A stretch of 64,000 bases of DNA from Synechococcus sp. PROS-9-1 (GCF_014279775.1 NZ_CP047961.1:1364001-1428000), one strand, 5' to 3'; counted from the stretch's first letter, positions 15,410 to 23,673 are shown. Notes: generated from the letters alone by a model not told the origin. A program made the numbers and translations.

Positions 15410-16366
15410 ATGTTCACGATCGATAAGGCCGCGCAGATATTCCCAGATACACGCACAGCTGATGCTGTTCCAGCGATTACTGCTCGCTACAAGTTGTTGA
15501 GCGCGGACGATCAACTCGCACTGATTTGGTTTGCCTATTTAGAGATGGGGCGCACGATCACAGTTGCAGCTCCAGGCGCTGCACGTATGGCGATCGCACA
15601 GCCAACGCTGGATGAAATTACAAGTATGAGCTTCAGCGAGCAAAGCCGCGTGATGTGCGACCTGGCTGGAAAAGTTGATGCTCCAATTTCAAAGCGTTAT
15701 GCCTTCTGGTCGATCAATGTGAAATTGGGTTTCTGGTACGAACTCGGTGAGCTGATGAATCAGGGGAAAGTCGCCCCAATTCCCGAGGGCTATAAGTTGT
15801 CATCCAATGCGAACGCTGTTCTTGAATCAGTCAAAAAAGTTGAGCAGGGACAGCAGATCAGCATCTTGCGGAATTTTGTAGTTGATATGGGTTTTGACCC
15901 TGACAGCGACGATTCAGCCATTATTTCTGAACCGATTGTTGCTCCAACACCTTCAGAAGCTCGCGAAAAGGTTTTCATTCCTGGTGTGTTGAACCAAACA
16001 GTTCTCGATTACATGGAACTTCTGAATTCCAATGATTTTGATGGATTGATTAAATTATTTTTATCGGATGGCGCTCTTCAACCCCCCTTCCAAAGACCGA
16101 TCGTCGGAACAGAAGCCATTCTCAAATTCTTCAAGCGCGATTGTCAGAACCTAAAGCTATTGCCTAAGGGTGGTTATGGCGAACCTACAGATGGCGGTTT
16201 CAACCAAATCAAAGTGACCGGACAAGTTCAAACACCTTGGTTTGGAGGAGAAGTCGGCATGAATGTTGCTTGGCGTTTCCTTCTGGACGAGAACAACAAA
16301 ATCTATTTTGTTGCCATCGACCTCCTCGCATCACCAGCTGAACTTTTGAAACTTGGTAAAAGCTGA
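15410..16366 (+). CDS. ocp: Orange carotenoid protein (OCP)
   Basis: A 318-residue photoactive protein that binds a keto-carotenoid and, after strong blue-green light, docks on phycobilisomes and dissipates excess energy. The N-terminal all-helical domain (about residues 1-165) and the C-terminal NTF2-like domain (about 195-312) are both complete. Carotenoid and quenching residues are present: Trp40, Tyr43, Trp109, Tyr110 and Arg154 in the N-domain (one less than the usual numbering), and Tyr201 and Trp288, which hydrogen-bond the carotenoid keto group, in the C-domain. It overlaps the ketolase gene by 14 bases, so pigment and protein are made together. Confidence 0.97.
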   Translation: MFTIDKAAQIFPDTRTADAVPAITARYKLLSADDQLALIWFAYLEMGRTITVAAPGAARMAIAQPTLDEITSMSFSEQSRVMCDLAGKVDAPISKRYAFWSINVKLGFWYELGELMNQGKVAPIPEGYKLSSNANAVLESVKKVEQGQQISILRNFVVDMGFDPDSDDSAIISEPIVAPTPSEAREKVFIPGVLNQTVLDYMELLNSNDFDGLIKLFLSDGALQPPFQRPIVGTEAILKFFKRDCQNLKLLPKGGYGEPTDGGFNQIKVTGQVQTPWFGGEVGMNVAWRFLLDENNKIYFVAIDLLASPAELLKLGKS

Positions 16367-17102
16367 ATCAGTTCAGCAGCGTGAGCTGGGTTTGGTACTT
16401 GCCGCAATGATCACAGCGATTTGGTGTATCACACTTGTGGGCTGCCTTTCGTTGAATCTTGAATCATTGCGGCTTGCAACACTCATCCCACTCGTTCTGT
16501 TGAGAACTTTTGTTCAAACGGGTTTATTTATCATTGGCCACGACGCCATGCATGGAACCCTTGCCCCCAAAAGTTCAAAACTCAACCATGGCATTGGTAC
16601 TGCTGCGCTAATTCTTTATGCAGGTCTGAGTTATCACTGGTGCAAGAGCAACCACAATCTTCACCACCTCAAGGCTGAAACCGAGAGAGACCCTGATTAC
16701 CTAAGCCATCCAGACCAATCCGCTTTGCGATGGTTTTGGGACTTCATGAGCCGGTACTTGAATGCCGGACAACTCACGATTTTAGTTGCGCAATGGATGA
16801 CACTGATCATCCTGATCCCATCAACGGATCAACAAGCAGTTTTATCCGTTGCTGTGTTCTGTGTTCTCCCTTTAATTCTGAGCGCTCTGCAACTCTTTTT
16901 TGTAGGTACATGGTTTCCCCACCACCTCAATAAGAACAATCCCAATCGTCAAACACCGAGGAGTTTGACGATTCATCCATGGCTCTCGTTCGCAGCTTGC
17001 TATCACTTTGGATATCATCGCGAACACCACCTATCACCGTCCACCCCCTGGTTTGATCTTCCGCGTTTGCGCCAACGATCCCCATTGAGTCAGACGGCCT
17101 GA
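16353..17102 (+). CDS. crtW: Beta-carotene ketolase-like di-iron membrane enzyme (CrtW type)
   Basis: A 249-residue membrane protein with the three histidine clusters of the fatty-acid-hydroxylase/CrtW superfamily: HDAMHG (about 64-69), HNLHH (about 100-104) and HREHHLSP (about 223-230), separated by four hydrophobic spans. CrtW adds 4-keto groups to beta-carotene, yielding echinenone or canthaxanthin, the pigments OCP needs. Its position between ocp and frp strongly supports this role over a fatty-acid desaturase. The start is a TTG at 16353 inside the ocp end; a later ATG at 16407 would drop 18 residues. Translational coupling to ocp is likely. Confidence 0.88.
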   Translation: MVKAESVQQRELGLVLAAMITAIWCITLVGCLSLNLESLRLATLIPLVLLRTFVQTGLFIIGHDAMHGTLAPKSSKLNHGIGTAALILYAGLSYHWCKSNHNLHHLKAETERDPDYLSHPDQSALRWFWDFMSRYLNAGQLTILVAQWMTLIILIPSTDQQAVLSVAVFCVLPLILSALQLFFVGTWFPHHLNKNNPNRQTPRSLTIHPWLSFAACYHFGYHREHHLSPSTPWFDLPRLRQRSPLSQTA

Positions 17103-17143
17103 ACCTCCACCTCCGGCTAACACCACCCCTTTTGATTCACGTC

Positions 17144-17464
17144 ATGACGCAAGTTGACTGGCCTTCCACAGAAACAGAAATTGCTCGAAAAGCCTTCCAT
17201 AAAGGCAATGAGAGGGCCGTGACTGTTTTGATTGGTGTCATACAAAACAAGAGTCAATCCCTGAACTCACTGGAATCAGTTTGCTCACTTCATGACTATC
17301 TCAGTACGGAGAGGTTCGAGATAGAGGGTCGAATGGAATTCAACCACGACACAATCCTCTTTTCTCTCGCAGAAATGATGAAAAGAGATCTTATTGAAGC
17401 CAATGACCTACAAGGCCTGGATCCCAAAAAAGTGTCAAAGATTAAAGCGATGTCTCTTTTCTAG
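17144..17464 (+). CDS. frp: Fluorescence recovery protein (FRP)
   Basis: A 106-residue protein that turns OCP off by accelerating its return to the orange form and detaching it from the phycobilisome. The central SLHDYLSTERFEIEG block carries the known functional His and Asp (here 50 and 51) and Arg57. The Trp that precedes this pair by three residues in the well-studied Synechocystis protein is Cys47 here. The ATG at 17144 gives the usual family length; an upstream TTG at 17132 is less likely. It follows the ketolase gene by 42 bases, completing the photoprotection operon. Confidence 0.9.
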   Translation: MTQVDWPSTETEIARKAFHKGNERAVTVLIGVIQNKSQSLNSLESVCSLHDYLSTERFEIEGRMEFNHDTILFSLAEMMKRDLIEANDLQGLDPKKVSKIKAMSLF

Positions 17465-17595
17465 GCTTCTACTCAGCCAAGAAAACATACTTTACTTGTC
17501 TGAATTTGCACCAACAGAAATTAATTATTCACTAAGTCTGATACATTCCTCTTAACAAAAGGTACATTGTTGATATTATCAAACAAATCTGAAAG

Positions 17596-17760
17596 CTAGG
17601 CTACAGAATCTTCAAGACCTACGGCGGAAGGACCCTGCTCGAGCTTGCGTTGCGTTTTGGCAGCCTTCTTTAAAATTTTCTGCGCCTCGTCTCTCGTGAG
17701 GCACACTTCAGCTCTTGATAAAAGCTTATGAAGCTTGCGATGCTGTTTTGCCGGATTCAT
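17596..17760 (-). CDS. Small basic protein (54 aa), hypothetical
   Basis: Fifty-four residues, ATG at 17760 and TAG at 17596. A long basic helix dominates (PAKQHRKLHKLLSRAEVCL, then TRDEAQKILKKAAKTQRKLEQ), with a short acidic tail. The regular Lys/Arg spacing suggests a nucleic-acid- or ribosome-binding helix, which is inference. A GGTAGGTG-type ribosome site precedes the start on its strand. It is convergent with frp. Confidence 0.7.
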   Translation of the reverse strand: MNPAKQHRKLHKLLSRAEVCLTRDEAQKILKKAAKTQRKLEQGPSAVGLEDSVA

Positions 17761-17920
17761 TTTTCACCTACCTTTTCCAGTAATAGCACAATAACCGTGG
17801 TAGATGCAAAAGTGTGGTATAACACGGCACTTTTTCAACAAAATCAGTAACCATCTGAACTCATCAACCCCATTGCGACAGCCGTTCAAAGCATGCTGAG
17901 GCAGCAATCAAACAGACGCC

Positions 17921-18718
17921 GTGGTGCCTTGGTGGGATATCCCGATCTTGATCAGCCTCGGACTCCTAGCGGGTGGATTGGCTGGATTGTTAGGAATCGG
18001 CGGCGGTCTTATCTTTGCGCCGGTTCTGCTCTGGCTCAACCTTCCGGCTCATCAGGCCCTCGCCACTAGCAGCTTTGCGATTGTCCCAACCGCTTTAGCT
18101 GGGACAATCGTGCACCTTCAAAGCGGAAGCCTGCCAACACGATCGGCCTTAGCCATTGGGTTAGCAGGCTTCGGATCAGCATTGATATTTGGACGACTCG
18201 GTGGCCTTGCCACTGGATGGATGCTGTTAGCCATGCAGACATCGGTGTATGTCTTGTTGGCTTTTTCCATCAAAGAGCCGCCACAAGCTGAGACAAATGA
18301 AGCTGAAGAGGAAGAAACAGTCGAAGACGCAGAAATAGAAGAAACATCCGCACCCCTGCTGGCTGGGGTGGGCTGCATCGCGGGTTGGACAGCAGGCATG
18401 CTTGGCCTGGGCGGAGGACTCGTGCTCGTACCACTCATGAGTGGGCCTTTTGCAGTCCCCATCCATCAGGCGATTCGACTGAGCACCGTGGCAGTGCTTT
18501 GCTCAGCAAGTGCAGCGTCACTCCAGTTTCTGCACGAAGGTAGGGGCATTCCCTGGATGGGACTCACGCTGGGCTGCGTTGCGGCATTAGCCGCCCAATG
18601 GTCAGCGAGACGCCTCGATCTTTTTGATTCGTCAGTGTTGGTTCGTTGTCTACGAGGATTAGCCATCGTCTTGGCCATCGACAGCAGTCGCCGCGCCATT
18701 CAACTGGTACTGAATTGA
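17921..18718 (+). CDS. TauE/SafE family membrane transporter
   Basis: A 265-residue protein with eight hydrophobic spans in two inverted halves. Each half starts with the glycine-rich family signature: GGLAGLLGIGGGLIFAPVL (about 18-36) and GWTAGMLGLGGGLVLVPL. The halves are joined by an unusually acidic linker (ETNEAEEEETVEDAEIEET). The family exports or imports small sulphur- or carbon-containing anions such as sulphite or sulphoacetate; the substrate cannot be deduced. A GTG codon at 17921 is taken as the start because no ATG precedes the first span. Confidence 0.85.
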   Translation: MVPWWDIPILISLGLLAGGLAGLLGIGGGLIFAPVLLWLNLPAHQALATSSFAIVPTALAGTIVHLQSGSLPTRSALAIGLAGFGSALIFGRLGGLATGWMLLAMQTSVYVLLAFSIKEPPQAETNEAEEEETVEDAEIEETSAPLLAGVGCIAGWTAGMLGLGGGLVLVPLMSGPFAVPIHQAIRLSTVAVLCSASAASLQFLHEGRGIPWMGLTLGCVAALAAQWSARRLDLFDSSVLVRCLRGLAIVLAIDSSRRAIQLVLN

Positions 18719-19023
18719 TATCTCTAACCTTCTGAGCCTCAGATTTCATTGATACCTAACCGATCATTCAGCTAATTCAAAGGACAAAAAGATCTAACTC
18801 AATAGTATTTCTGAAATGACAATTCCAAAAACAATCAACTGCGGCAGCTCTTTACTAAGACAGTTTTTATAGGAGTGTTTGCACCAGTCCTAGCAGCAGT
18901 TGCTCTTAGCCACAAACTATCCCAATCATCTACACATACAACAAAGTTTCAACTCTGGTAATTGAAATCACTGGTTACCGAGGATGGCATCTTGCAAATT
19001 GCTCCTAATGAAGAGAGAATACT
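18719..19023. other. Intergenic stretch with a possible frameshifted small gene
   Basis: About 300 bases. At 18816 an ATG opens a short frame (TIPKTINCGSSLLRQF) that stops within 20 codons, while the neighbouring frame continues with a hydrophobic segment (TVFIGVFAPVLAAVALSHK) to a TAA near 18960. Together they look like one small single-span protein broken by a frameshift, but each part is too short to prove it. Confidence 0.25.
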
Positions 19024-19044
19024 GTGAAAGCCAACCTACTACAG

Positions 19045-19206
19045 ATGACGAACGATTCAGACAACAGTAAAGACTATTGGATCGACGAAATTGCCTTCCT
19101 GGAAGCACGACTAAATGGAAGCCAGGGGGATATTGATTCCGAAGATCGATCGGCTTGCGAGGATGCACTAAAGATGGCAAAAGCGAATCTCTCTTCCTTT
19201 AAGTAA
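19045..19206 (+). CDS. Small acidic protein (53 aa), hypothetical
   Basis: Fifty-three residues from the ATG at 19045 (a GTG at 19024 would add seven). It is acidic and helical (SKDYWIDEIAFLEARLNGS, then a DIDSEDRSACEDALKMAK helix). The frame has ordinary protein composition, unlike the antisense frame. No family recognised. Confidence 0.5.
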   Translation: MTNDSDNSKDYWIDEIAFLEARLNGSQGDIDSEDRSACEDALKMAKANLSSFK

Positions 19207-19398
19207 TCACCAGCAAAATAGACAACGCCAATGATTCAATCAAGATGGAAATAAAATAAAAAATATAACGCATCATAAATAAGACGAATTAATGTTTTCC
19301 AATCGCTCGCGAACAGTCCATCCTTCACACCTAAGCCTCTGGCCTCAACTTCTCTGTTCACTGCAAAAAATCAACCCAAAGGAAGAAAGGAAGGCACA

Positions 19399-19950
19399 AT
19401 GAAGCCTGAGCTGCGGCATGGTGCAGGTCTGAACCCCGTCCAAGCCATGATTCAGCGCTCTCTTATTTCACTTCTGATCGCCATGTGTTTGCTGATCAGT
19501 ACCCCCGTTCTGGCAGCTGAATTGCGGTTGAGTGACGTGGCCTTAGCTCCCTGCGATGCCAAGGACCCAGGGGCACAACCAAGTCAGGCTCAAGGGAATA
19601 CTCGCAATACCATCACCAGTCCTGAGGGAGCCAGCTGCTACGTGCTCAGCGGAACAGTGGAGAATCCCAGCAAACGGGCTGTCGTCGATACGGATGTTTA
19701 TGCACGCATTCTTGATCGCAGCGGTGAGCCAGTGCTTCAAAACCGCACACGGGTTGGATCCATTGGAGATGTAGACCCTGGGCCCCATCCGTTCGCACTA
19801 CGACTCGCTGTTCCCAAAGGAACTCCAGGCCCTTTTGATGTCAAGAACCCACGAGCACGTGGGTTCAATGCTCCTGTTCGTACTCGGGCAAACGACGACG
19901 ACGAATTGCTACCACTTGAACAGAATGTTGTGACGGCAGTGGAGGATTGA
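19399..19950 (+). CDS. Secreted hypothetical protein (183 aa)
   Basis: A signal peptide is clear: a basic/polar N-region, a hydrophobic core (SLISLLIAMCLLISTPV) and an Ala-Ala-Glu cleavage area (LAAEL) near residue 40. The mature part has two cysteines (APCDAK, GASCYVL) that could pair, and beta-strand-rich segments typical of a small periplasmic domain (SGTVENPSKRAVVDTDVYA), resembling FxLYD-like modules that compare a protein's amide backbone to extracytoplasmic folds. A strong purine-rich ribosome site (AAGGAAGG) precedes the ATG at 19399; an internal ATG at 19447 would shorten the N-region. The next small gene starts 2 bases after the stop. Confidence 0.65.
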   Translation: MKPELRHGAGLNPVQAMIQRSLISLLIAMCLLISTPVLAAELRLSDVALAPCDAKDPGAQPSQAQGNTRNTITSPEGASCYVLSGTVENPSKRAVVDTDVYARILDRSGEPVLQNRTRVGSIGDVDPGPHPFALRLAVPKGTPGPFDVKNPRARGFNAPVRTRANDDDELLPLEQNVVTAVED

Positions 19951-19952
19951 AG

Positions 19953-20129
19953 ATGATCTCACCGATTAGGTCTGGGATCATATTGCTGGGCTTGATTGCT
20001 TTGATGTTGCTCATCAGTTTGAACCCAAGAGCAGAGAATCGAGACGCCCCTCTCCATTCACTCAAAGACAATCGGATCATGCCCCGCAACAGCATGCGAC
20101 GCCTCAGGGACCAACGGATTCGAGATTGA
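19953..20129 (+). CDS. Small single-span membrane protein (58 aa)
   Basis: Fifty-eight residues with one hydrophobic helix (SGIILLGLIALMLLISL, about residues 7-23) and a long basic tail (RIMPRNSMRRLRDQRIRD). It begins 2 bases after the secreted-protein gene's stop, so it is probably translated from the same message. The Arg-rich tail would remain in the cytoplasm. Function unknown. Confidence 0.55.
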   Translation: MISPIRSGIILLGLIALMLLISLNPRAENRDAPLHSLKDNRIMPRNSMRRLRDQRIRD

Positions 20130-20150
20130 ACAGCAAGGAACGGGGATCGA

Positions 20151-20810
20151 TCACTGGATGTCAAATAGCGAACCCTGGAAAGGAGATGGAGATGGTTCTT
20201 TCCCGCCCGATTGAATCGGTTCCACCATCCAACCTTGAGGATCCCAACCCATCAGGAGTGGCTCTAGAGCCCGGAGGTCATGCCCATCAGCAACGGCCAG
20301 CCAGGCCTCTTCCAGACCATCAGGAATCAACACAGGCATTCGATCGTGCAGCGGCTGAATCAGAGAATTCGCTGCAGTGGTGAGAATCGTGCAGGTATCA
20401 AGTTCACTCCCATCCGAACCAAGCCAGCGCTCCCACAATCCAGCCATCCAAAAGGAACGTTGATCAAGACGGCGTACAAAGAAGTTTTTTTCGAAAAATC
20501 CAGTCGCTGGAATCAAACATCGCCGGTGGCGCCAGGCTGCTCGAAAACTCGCTTTCTCGGCGACGGTCTCAGAGCGGGCATTGATGGGTCTAGGCCCAGC
20601 AGAGGGGTCTTTCGCCCAGGAAGGAATCAACCCCCAAAGCATGAGCGCAGCTTCGGTCTTGCACTCTTCTCGACGCAATCCCAACACGGGTTCAGAAGGG
20701 CGGATCAGTTGCCGTGGCGCATAGCGCGAAAGATGCACATCACCCATGAGCTCCCGAATCGTCTCCGGGAGCTCACGGGCATCCGCAGTGAGTGCAAAAC
20801 GTCCACACAT
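20151..20810 (-). CDS. SOS-response-associated peptidase (SRAP / YedK / HMCES family)
   Basis: A 219-residue SRAP protein. These proteins covalently trap abasic sites in single-stranded DNA through Cys2, exposed after Met removal; the required MCGRF start is present at 20810, which is why that ATG is chosen over one four codons upstream. Other active-site elements are intact: NARSET, the GFFEK Glu, and HDRMPV with its His. The usual G-(F/Y)-(F/Y)-E-W is GFFEK here and is followed by a basic, aromatic insertion (NFFVRRLDQRSFW). Neighbouring genes are unrelated. Confidence 0.9.
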   Translation of the reverse strand: MCGRFALTADARELPETIRELMGDVHLSRYAPRQLIRPSEPVLGLRREECKTEAALMLWGLIPSWAKDPSAGPRPINARSETVAEKASFRAAWRHRRCLIPATGFFEKNFFVRRLDQRSFWMAGLWERWLGSDGSELDTCTILTTAANSLIQPLHDRMPVLIPDGLEEAWLAVADGHDLRALEPLLMGWDPQGWMVEPIQSGGKEPSPSPFQGSLFDIQ

Positions 20811-20904
20811 GCCATCCATCATCGATGGCTGATGCTCGCGATGGAAGATCTCACGGATGAGAGATCAAACTCGTCAGAATTGGTGTCTCTTTGTAGGCGA
20901 AGAC

Positions 20905-21132
20905 ATGCTTCCTCTTAATCCGTTCTTCCTGATCAGTGCAGGCAAGGTGGCTGGTCTTAAAGCCACCATCGTGATCTTGATGGTGATGCTGATGAAGTCC
21001 AAGCTTCTACGCGTCAAGATGTCGCTTCTTGGCTCCTTGATTGGTTTCACCCTGTTGGTTGGTTTCCTAATCACCACTGGCGCCCTGACGCTTGTTGCAG
21101 GTGGAGCGGTCGTCTACGCGGCTAAGAAATAA
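20905..21132 (+). CDS. Small membrane protein (75 aa or shorter)
   Basis: Two hydrophobic helices flank a basic loop (MKSKLLRVK). The C-terminal half, starting at an internal ATG at 21019 (SLLGSLIGFTLLVGFL, then a Gly/Ala-rich helix ending AAKK), is the most convincing and could be a 37-residue single-span protein by itself. The ATG at 20905 has a weak AGGCGAAG ribosome site. No family recognised. Confidence 0.4.
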   Translation: MLPLNPFFLISAGKVAGLKATIVILMVMLMKSKLLRVKMSLLGSLIGFTLLVGFLITTGALTLVAGGAVVYAAKK

Positions 21133-21143
21133 AGCCAAACCAC

Positions 21144-22022
21144 TCATCCCAATTCCAAACAGGCCAGAGCAAACACGTCGTTCAAAGCCACTTTCGGCAG
21201 ATCACCCCGATACATCCGCATGGTTTCCGACTCAGCCTTAAAACCCAGTGCGTCCATAAGCTCATTCGCAGAAGCGTTAAAACCAGGCGTATCGATCAAC
21301 AACATTCCTGGGTGGCGCTGCTGAAGCTTTCGAATGAGATAGGTGGCTAACCCAGGTGAATCGGCGAGGAGAGGGCCGATACGCCAACCTTCACCATCTC
21401 GCAAAAGGCATGGACGAATGCGGCCAAAACCATGACAATTGCCGCTGTCATCAAGAAGCGCAAGAACTTGACCAGACTGATGTCCAAGCCAATCGGCAAG
21501 AAAATGGGGCCTAGGACTTGGCTCTCGCTGAGCGTCGTACAGCTGAACAGCTTCTGAAGGAACATCGCGGCCCTCCACAACATGAAGTCCTGGTGGGAGA
21601 TCGCCTCTGGAGCCCTCTGAAATGCCCTTGTTAAGGCAGCTCCAACGGGTGGTCAACGAAGATGATTTAAATCCCCATCCCTCATAATCCAAGATTCGAG
21701 CTGGGGCTGCCTCCAATCCGATGCAGGTGAGATCCGCAAGGTGATCGAGAGCATGCCTCCAAAGCTGTTGTCCATACCCATGACCTCTCTGATGCGGAAC
21801 AACGAGATACAGGCCAATAAATCCATAATCAAGGTTGTAACGAACACCGGCAATGCAACCAATCGGCTCCTGATCGAGCCAGGCAATCCACAACCCTTGC
21901 CGATCCGTGTGCCGGTAAATCTCAATATCCCCAAGGCCTGGGGCAAATCCCTCACGACGGGACCAATCCGTCACGATTGGAATCTGGTCTGACTCCAATT
22001 CGCAAATTTGAAGAGACCCCAT
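21144..22022 (-). CDS. GNAT-family N-acetyltransferase, two-domain
   Basis: A 292-residue protein. The N-terminal GNAT domain has the acetyl-CoA binding loop LVVPHQRGHGYGQQLW (Arg-Gly-x-Gly-x-Gly type) preceded by a strand (IGLYLV), and the GFKSSSLTTRW segment typical of the DUF1248/Acetyltransf_18 group. The C-terminal half (from about residue 150) is a second, diverged GNAT-like domain ending with TMRMYRGDLP. Such proteins acylate small amines or peptides; the substrate is unknown. An ATG ten codons upstream (22052) is an alternative start. Confidence 0.82.
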   Translation of the reverse strand: MGSLQICELESDQIPIVTDWSRREGFAPGLGDIEIYRHTDRQGLWIAWLDQEPIGCIAGVRYNLDYGFIGLYLVVPHQRGHGYGQQLWRHALDHLADLTCIGLEAAPARILDYEGWGFKSSSLTTRWSCLNKGISEGSRGDLPPGLHVVEGRDVPSEAVQLYDAQREPSPRPHFLADWLGHQSGQVLALLDDSGNCHGFGRIRPCLLRDGEGWRIGPLLADSPGLATYLIRKLQQRHPGMLLIDTPGFNASANELMDALGFKAESETMRMYRGDLPKVALNDVFALACLELG

Positions 22023-22078
22023 CCAACCAATACAAACGTGGCACGTCCTCAATCATGGGGAACACCCCGCCTAAGGAC

Positions 22079-22261
22079 TCAGAATTCATTCTTGAATATT
22101 CGTTCCAAATCTTTTCGAAACTGTTGGGTGCTCAAAGGCTGAGCTTTTTGACGCGCTGAATTTCTAAACAGCAACGACCGAATCCACCAGACCTGAAGAA
22201 CGACAAAGAAAAACCCCACAATCAGAAGGCTGACTGTGGGGGAATTAAGAGGAACGTTCAT
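22079..22261 (-). CDS. Small single-span membrane protein (60 aa)
   Basis: Sixty residues from the ATG at 22261: a short polar start (NVPLNSPTV), one hydrophobic helix (SLLIVGFFFVVLQVWWI) and a basic, Gln-rich soluble tail (ARQKAQPLSTQQFRKDLERIF). Probably stop-anchored with the tail inside. It ends 57 bases upstream of the acetyltransferase start and is divergent from the 55-aa gene at 22285, with start codons 23 bases apart. Confidence 0.65.
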   Translation of the reverse strand: MNVPLNSPTVSLLIVGFFFVVLQVWWIRSLLFRNSARQKAQPLSTQQFRKDLERIFKNEF

Positions 22262-22284
22262 TGCTGTGACACTGATCAAGCAGG

Positions 22285-22452
22285 ATGGAGGCTGATCGGG
22301 ACAGAACCGTGCGCGAAATGAGTGTGAGCGAACTGCTACTTCGCAATGTAGGGAAGTTTGCGGCAGTGTCAGGAGTGATCGGGGTGGTGATTTGGTTGAG
22401 CTGGGTGATGCTCGACGTCAAGCATCTTCAATCCGGATTCACCCTTCCATAA
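22285..22452 (+). CDS. Small membrane protein (55 aa)
   Basis: Fifty-five residues, ATG with an AAGCAGG ribosome site just upstream. A charged start (EADRDRTVREMSVSELLLR) precedes a hydrophobic helix (FAAVSGVIGVVIWLSWVML) and a short end. It is convergent with the DoxX gene, 13 bases from its stop. Function unknown. Confidence 0.6.
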   Translation: MEADRDRTVREMSVSELLLRNVGKFAAVSGVIGVVIWLSWVMLDVKHLQSGFTLP

Positions 22453-22465
22453 AGCTGACTTAGAC

Positions 22466-22948
22466 CTAAGCGAGACCGCCTTCTGATACAACCGTATCAA
22501 TCGGACCAGACAGTTCTCGCTCAAGTTCAGGACTGAAGCGGCGCACGATTAATTCATCAATAGCAAAACGTCCGGGGCCCATGGCAAGAATCGCCACGGC
22601 TGCACCGAAGTAGAGACCGAGAAGTTCCAACAAATAGATGTTGAATCCAGCAGTAATGATGGCGTGATAGATGGCCACTGAGATCGTTCCCATGATCGCG
22701 AGTGCACCAAAACGGGTCAGAAATCCAGTGATCAGCAACCAACTACCAATCACCTCCGAAAAGGCAGCGATATAAGAGAGAAGAATTGGGAAGGGCAGGT
22801 GAAGCGGACGCACGAAAGCGTCTGCGAAATTCTCGATATTGGCTAACTTCTCATACCCGTGATGGATCAGAAGAGTTCCTGTAATGACCCGAAGAATCAA
22901 AATCCCGAAATCCGAAAGGAAGGGTTTCGTCGCAATGGATCTCAGCAT
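22466..22948 (-). CDS. DoxX-family membrane protein
   Basis: A 160-residue protein with four hydrophobic spans. The family pattern is visible: LILRVITGTLLIHHGYEKL in the first span and loop, FSEVIGSWLLITGFLTRFGA in the middle and LYFGAAVAILAMGPGRFAIDEL near the end. DoxX proteins are quinone-associated or redox-linked membrane proteins, with few characterised functions. The ATG at 22948 is chosen; the open frame extends to 23014 but the extra residues lack a pattern. Confidence 0.85.
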   Translation of the reverse strand: MLRSIATKPFLSDFGILILRVITGTLLIHHGYEKLANIENFADAFVRPLHLPFPILLSYIAAFSEVIGSWLLITGFLTRFGALAIMGTISVAIYHAIITAGFNIYLLELLGLYFGAAVAILAMGPGRFAIDELIVRRFSPELERELSGPIDTVVSEGGLA

Positions 22949-23094
22949 TGAGTTTACGTTTCTCAACACACCGTAATGAAACCCCAGCCGCTTTGTGAAG
23001 AAACACGCCATCAAGACGTGTCATTAGGAATAAATACTTACTCGCGCCCAGGGTGGCGCGTACGCCATAATGAGATTTGTATCAAATTATTGAC

Positions 23095-23208
23095 ATGTCA
23101 AGCGAAGCATTGATCACTGTTTTCCTCGGATTTGGTGCAGCCGTTACGAGCCTCATGTTTTGGAAGCTCAGCCAAAGCCGTTCACCACAAAATTCTTCCA
23201 CGCGCTGA
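23095..23208 (+). CDS. Small single-span membrane protein (37 aa)
   Basis: Thirty-seven residues: SSEALITVFLGFGAAVTSLMF forms one helix, followed by a short basic, Ser/Gln tail (KLSQSRSPQNSSTR). The size and topology recall small thylakoid polypeptides but no named subunit is recognised. It begins 147 bases from the DoxX start (divergent) and is convergent with the NTF2-like gene. Confidence 0.5.
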   Translation: MSSEALITVFLGFGAAVTSLMFWKLSQSRSPQNSSTR

Positions 23209-23253
23209 AGCAAACCAAAGGCAATGCTTCTTGCGCTGACTTGAAGGGCCTGA

Positions 23254-23673
23254 TCAATCCACAAACCTCTTGTAAAGCCATCTGACAAAACCACCAAGAA
23301 CTGGGACAGGGCCAAAAGTAGGACCAATAAAGTCAAAATAATCCCTATGGCTAATAACCTTTCCATCAGCATTAATCTCTAACCTAGAAACACCAGGGTA
23401 AATAAATTCAATCCCCTTAATCTTTAAGCCCATTTCCCATTCAATGAAAGTAATTTCTTCATTGATGACAATCGCTCCAGGCACCAGATAAATATCGTCG
23501 CACCGCTTCATCAGCCCATCTTGAGCAGCAATGTAAGCCTCAATGCCTTGACGCTCCTGCGTTGGATCCTGAAAGCAAACCTGCTCGTCATACAACTCTC
23601 TCCATTGAGACTCCGTTGGGGCTGACTGTCCATAGGGTTTGGTAAAAAGTGCTTTTAAACGAACAGAATCCAT
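23254..23673 (-). CDS. SnoaL/NTF2-like protein
   Basis: A 139-residue single-domain protein of the NTF2-like superfamily: N-terminal helices (DSVRLKALFTKPYG, WRELYDEQVCFQDPTQ), a helix around residue 45 (IEAYIAAQDGLMKR), then four strands with the typical FIEWEMGLKIKG and ISHRDYFDF. The cone-shaped fold binds small hydrophobic ligands or acts as an isomerase; the ligand is unknown. ATG start at 23673. Divergent from the high-light-inducible gene across 83 bases. Confidence 0.8.
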   Translation of the reverse strand: MDSVRLKALFTKPYGQSAPTESQWRELYDEQVCFQDPTQERQGIEAYIAAQDGLMKRCDDIYLVPGAIVINEEITFIEWEMGLKIKGIEFIYPGVSRLEINADGKVISHRDYFDFIGPTFGPVPVLGGFVRWLYKRFVD

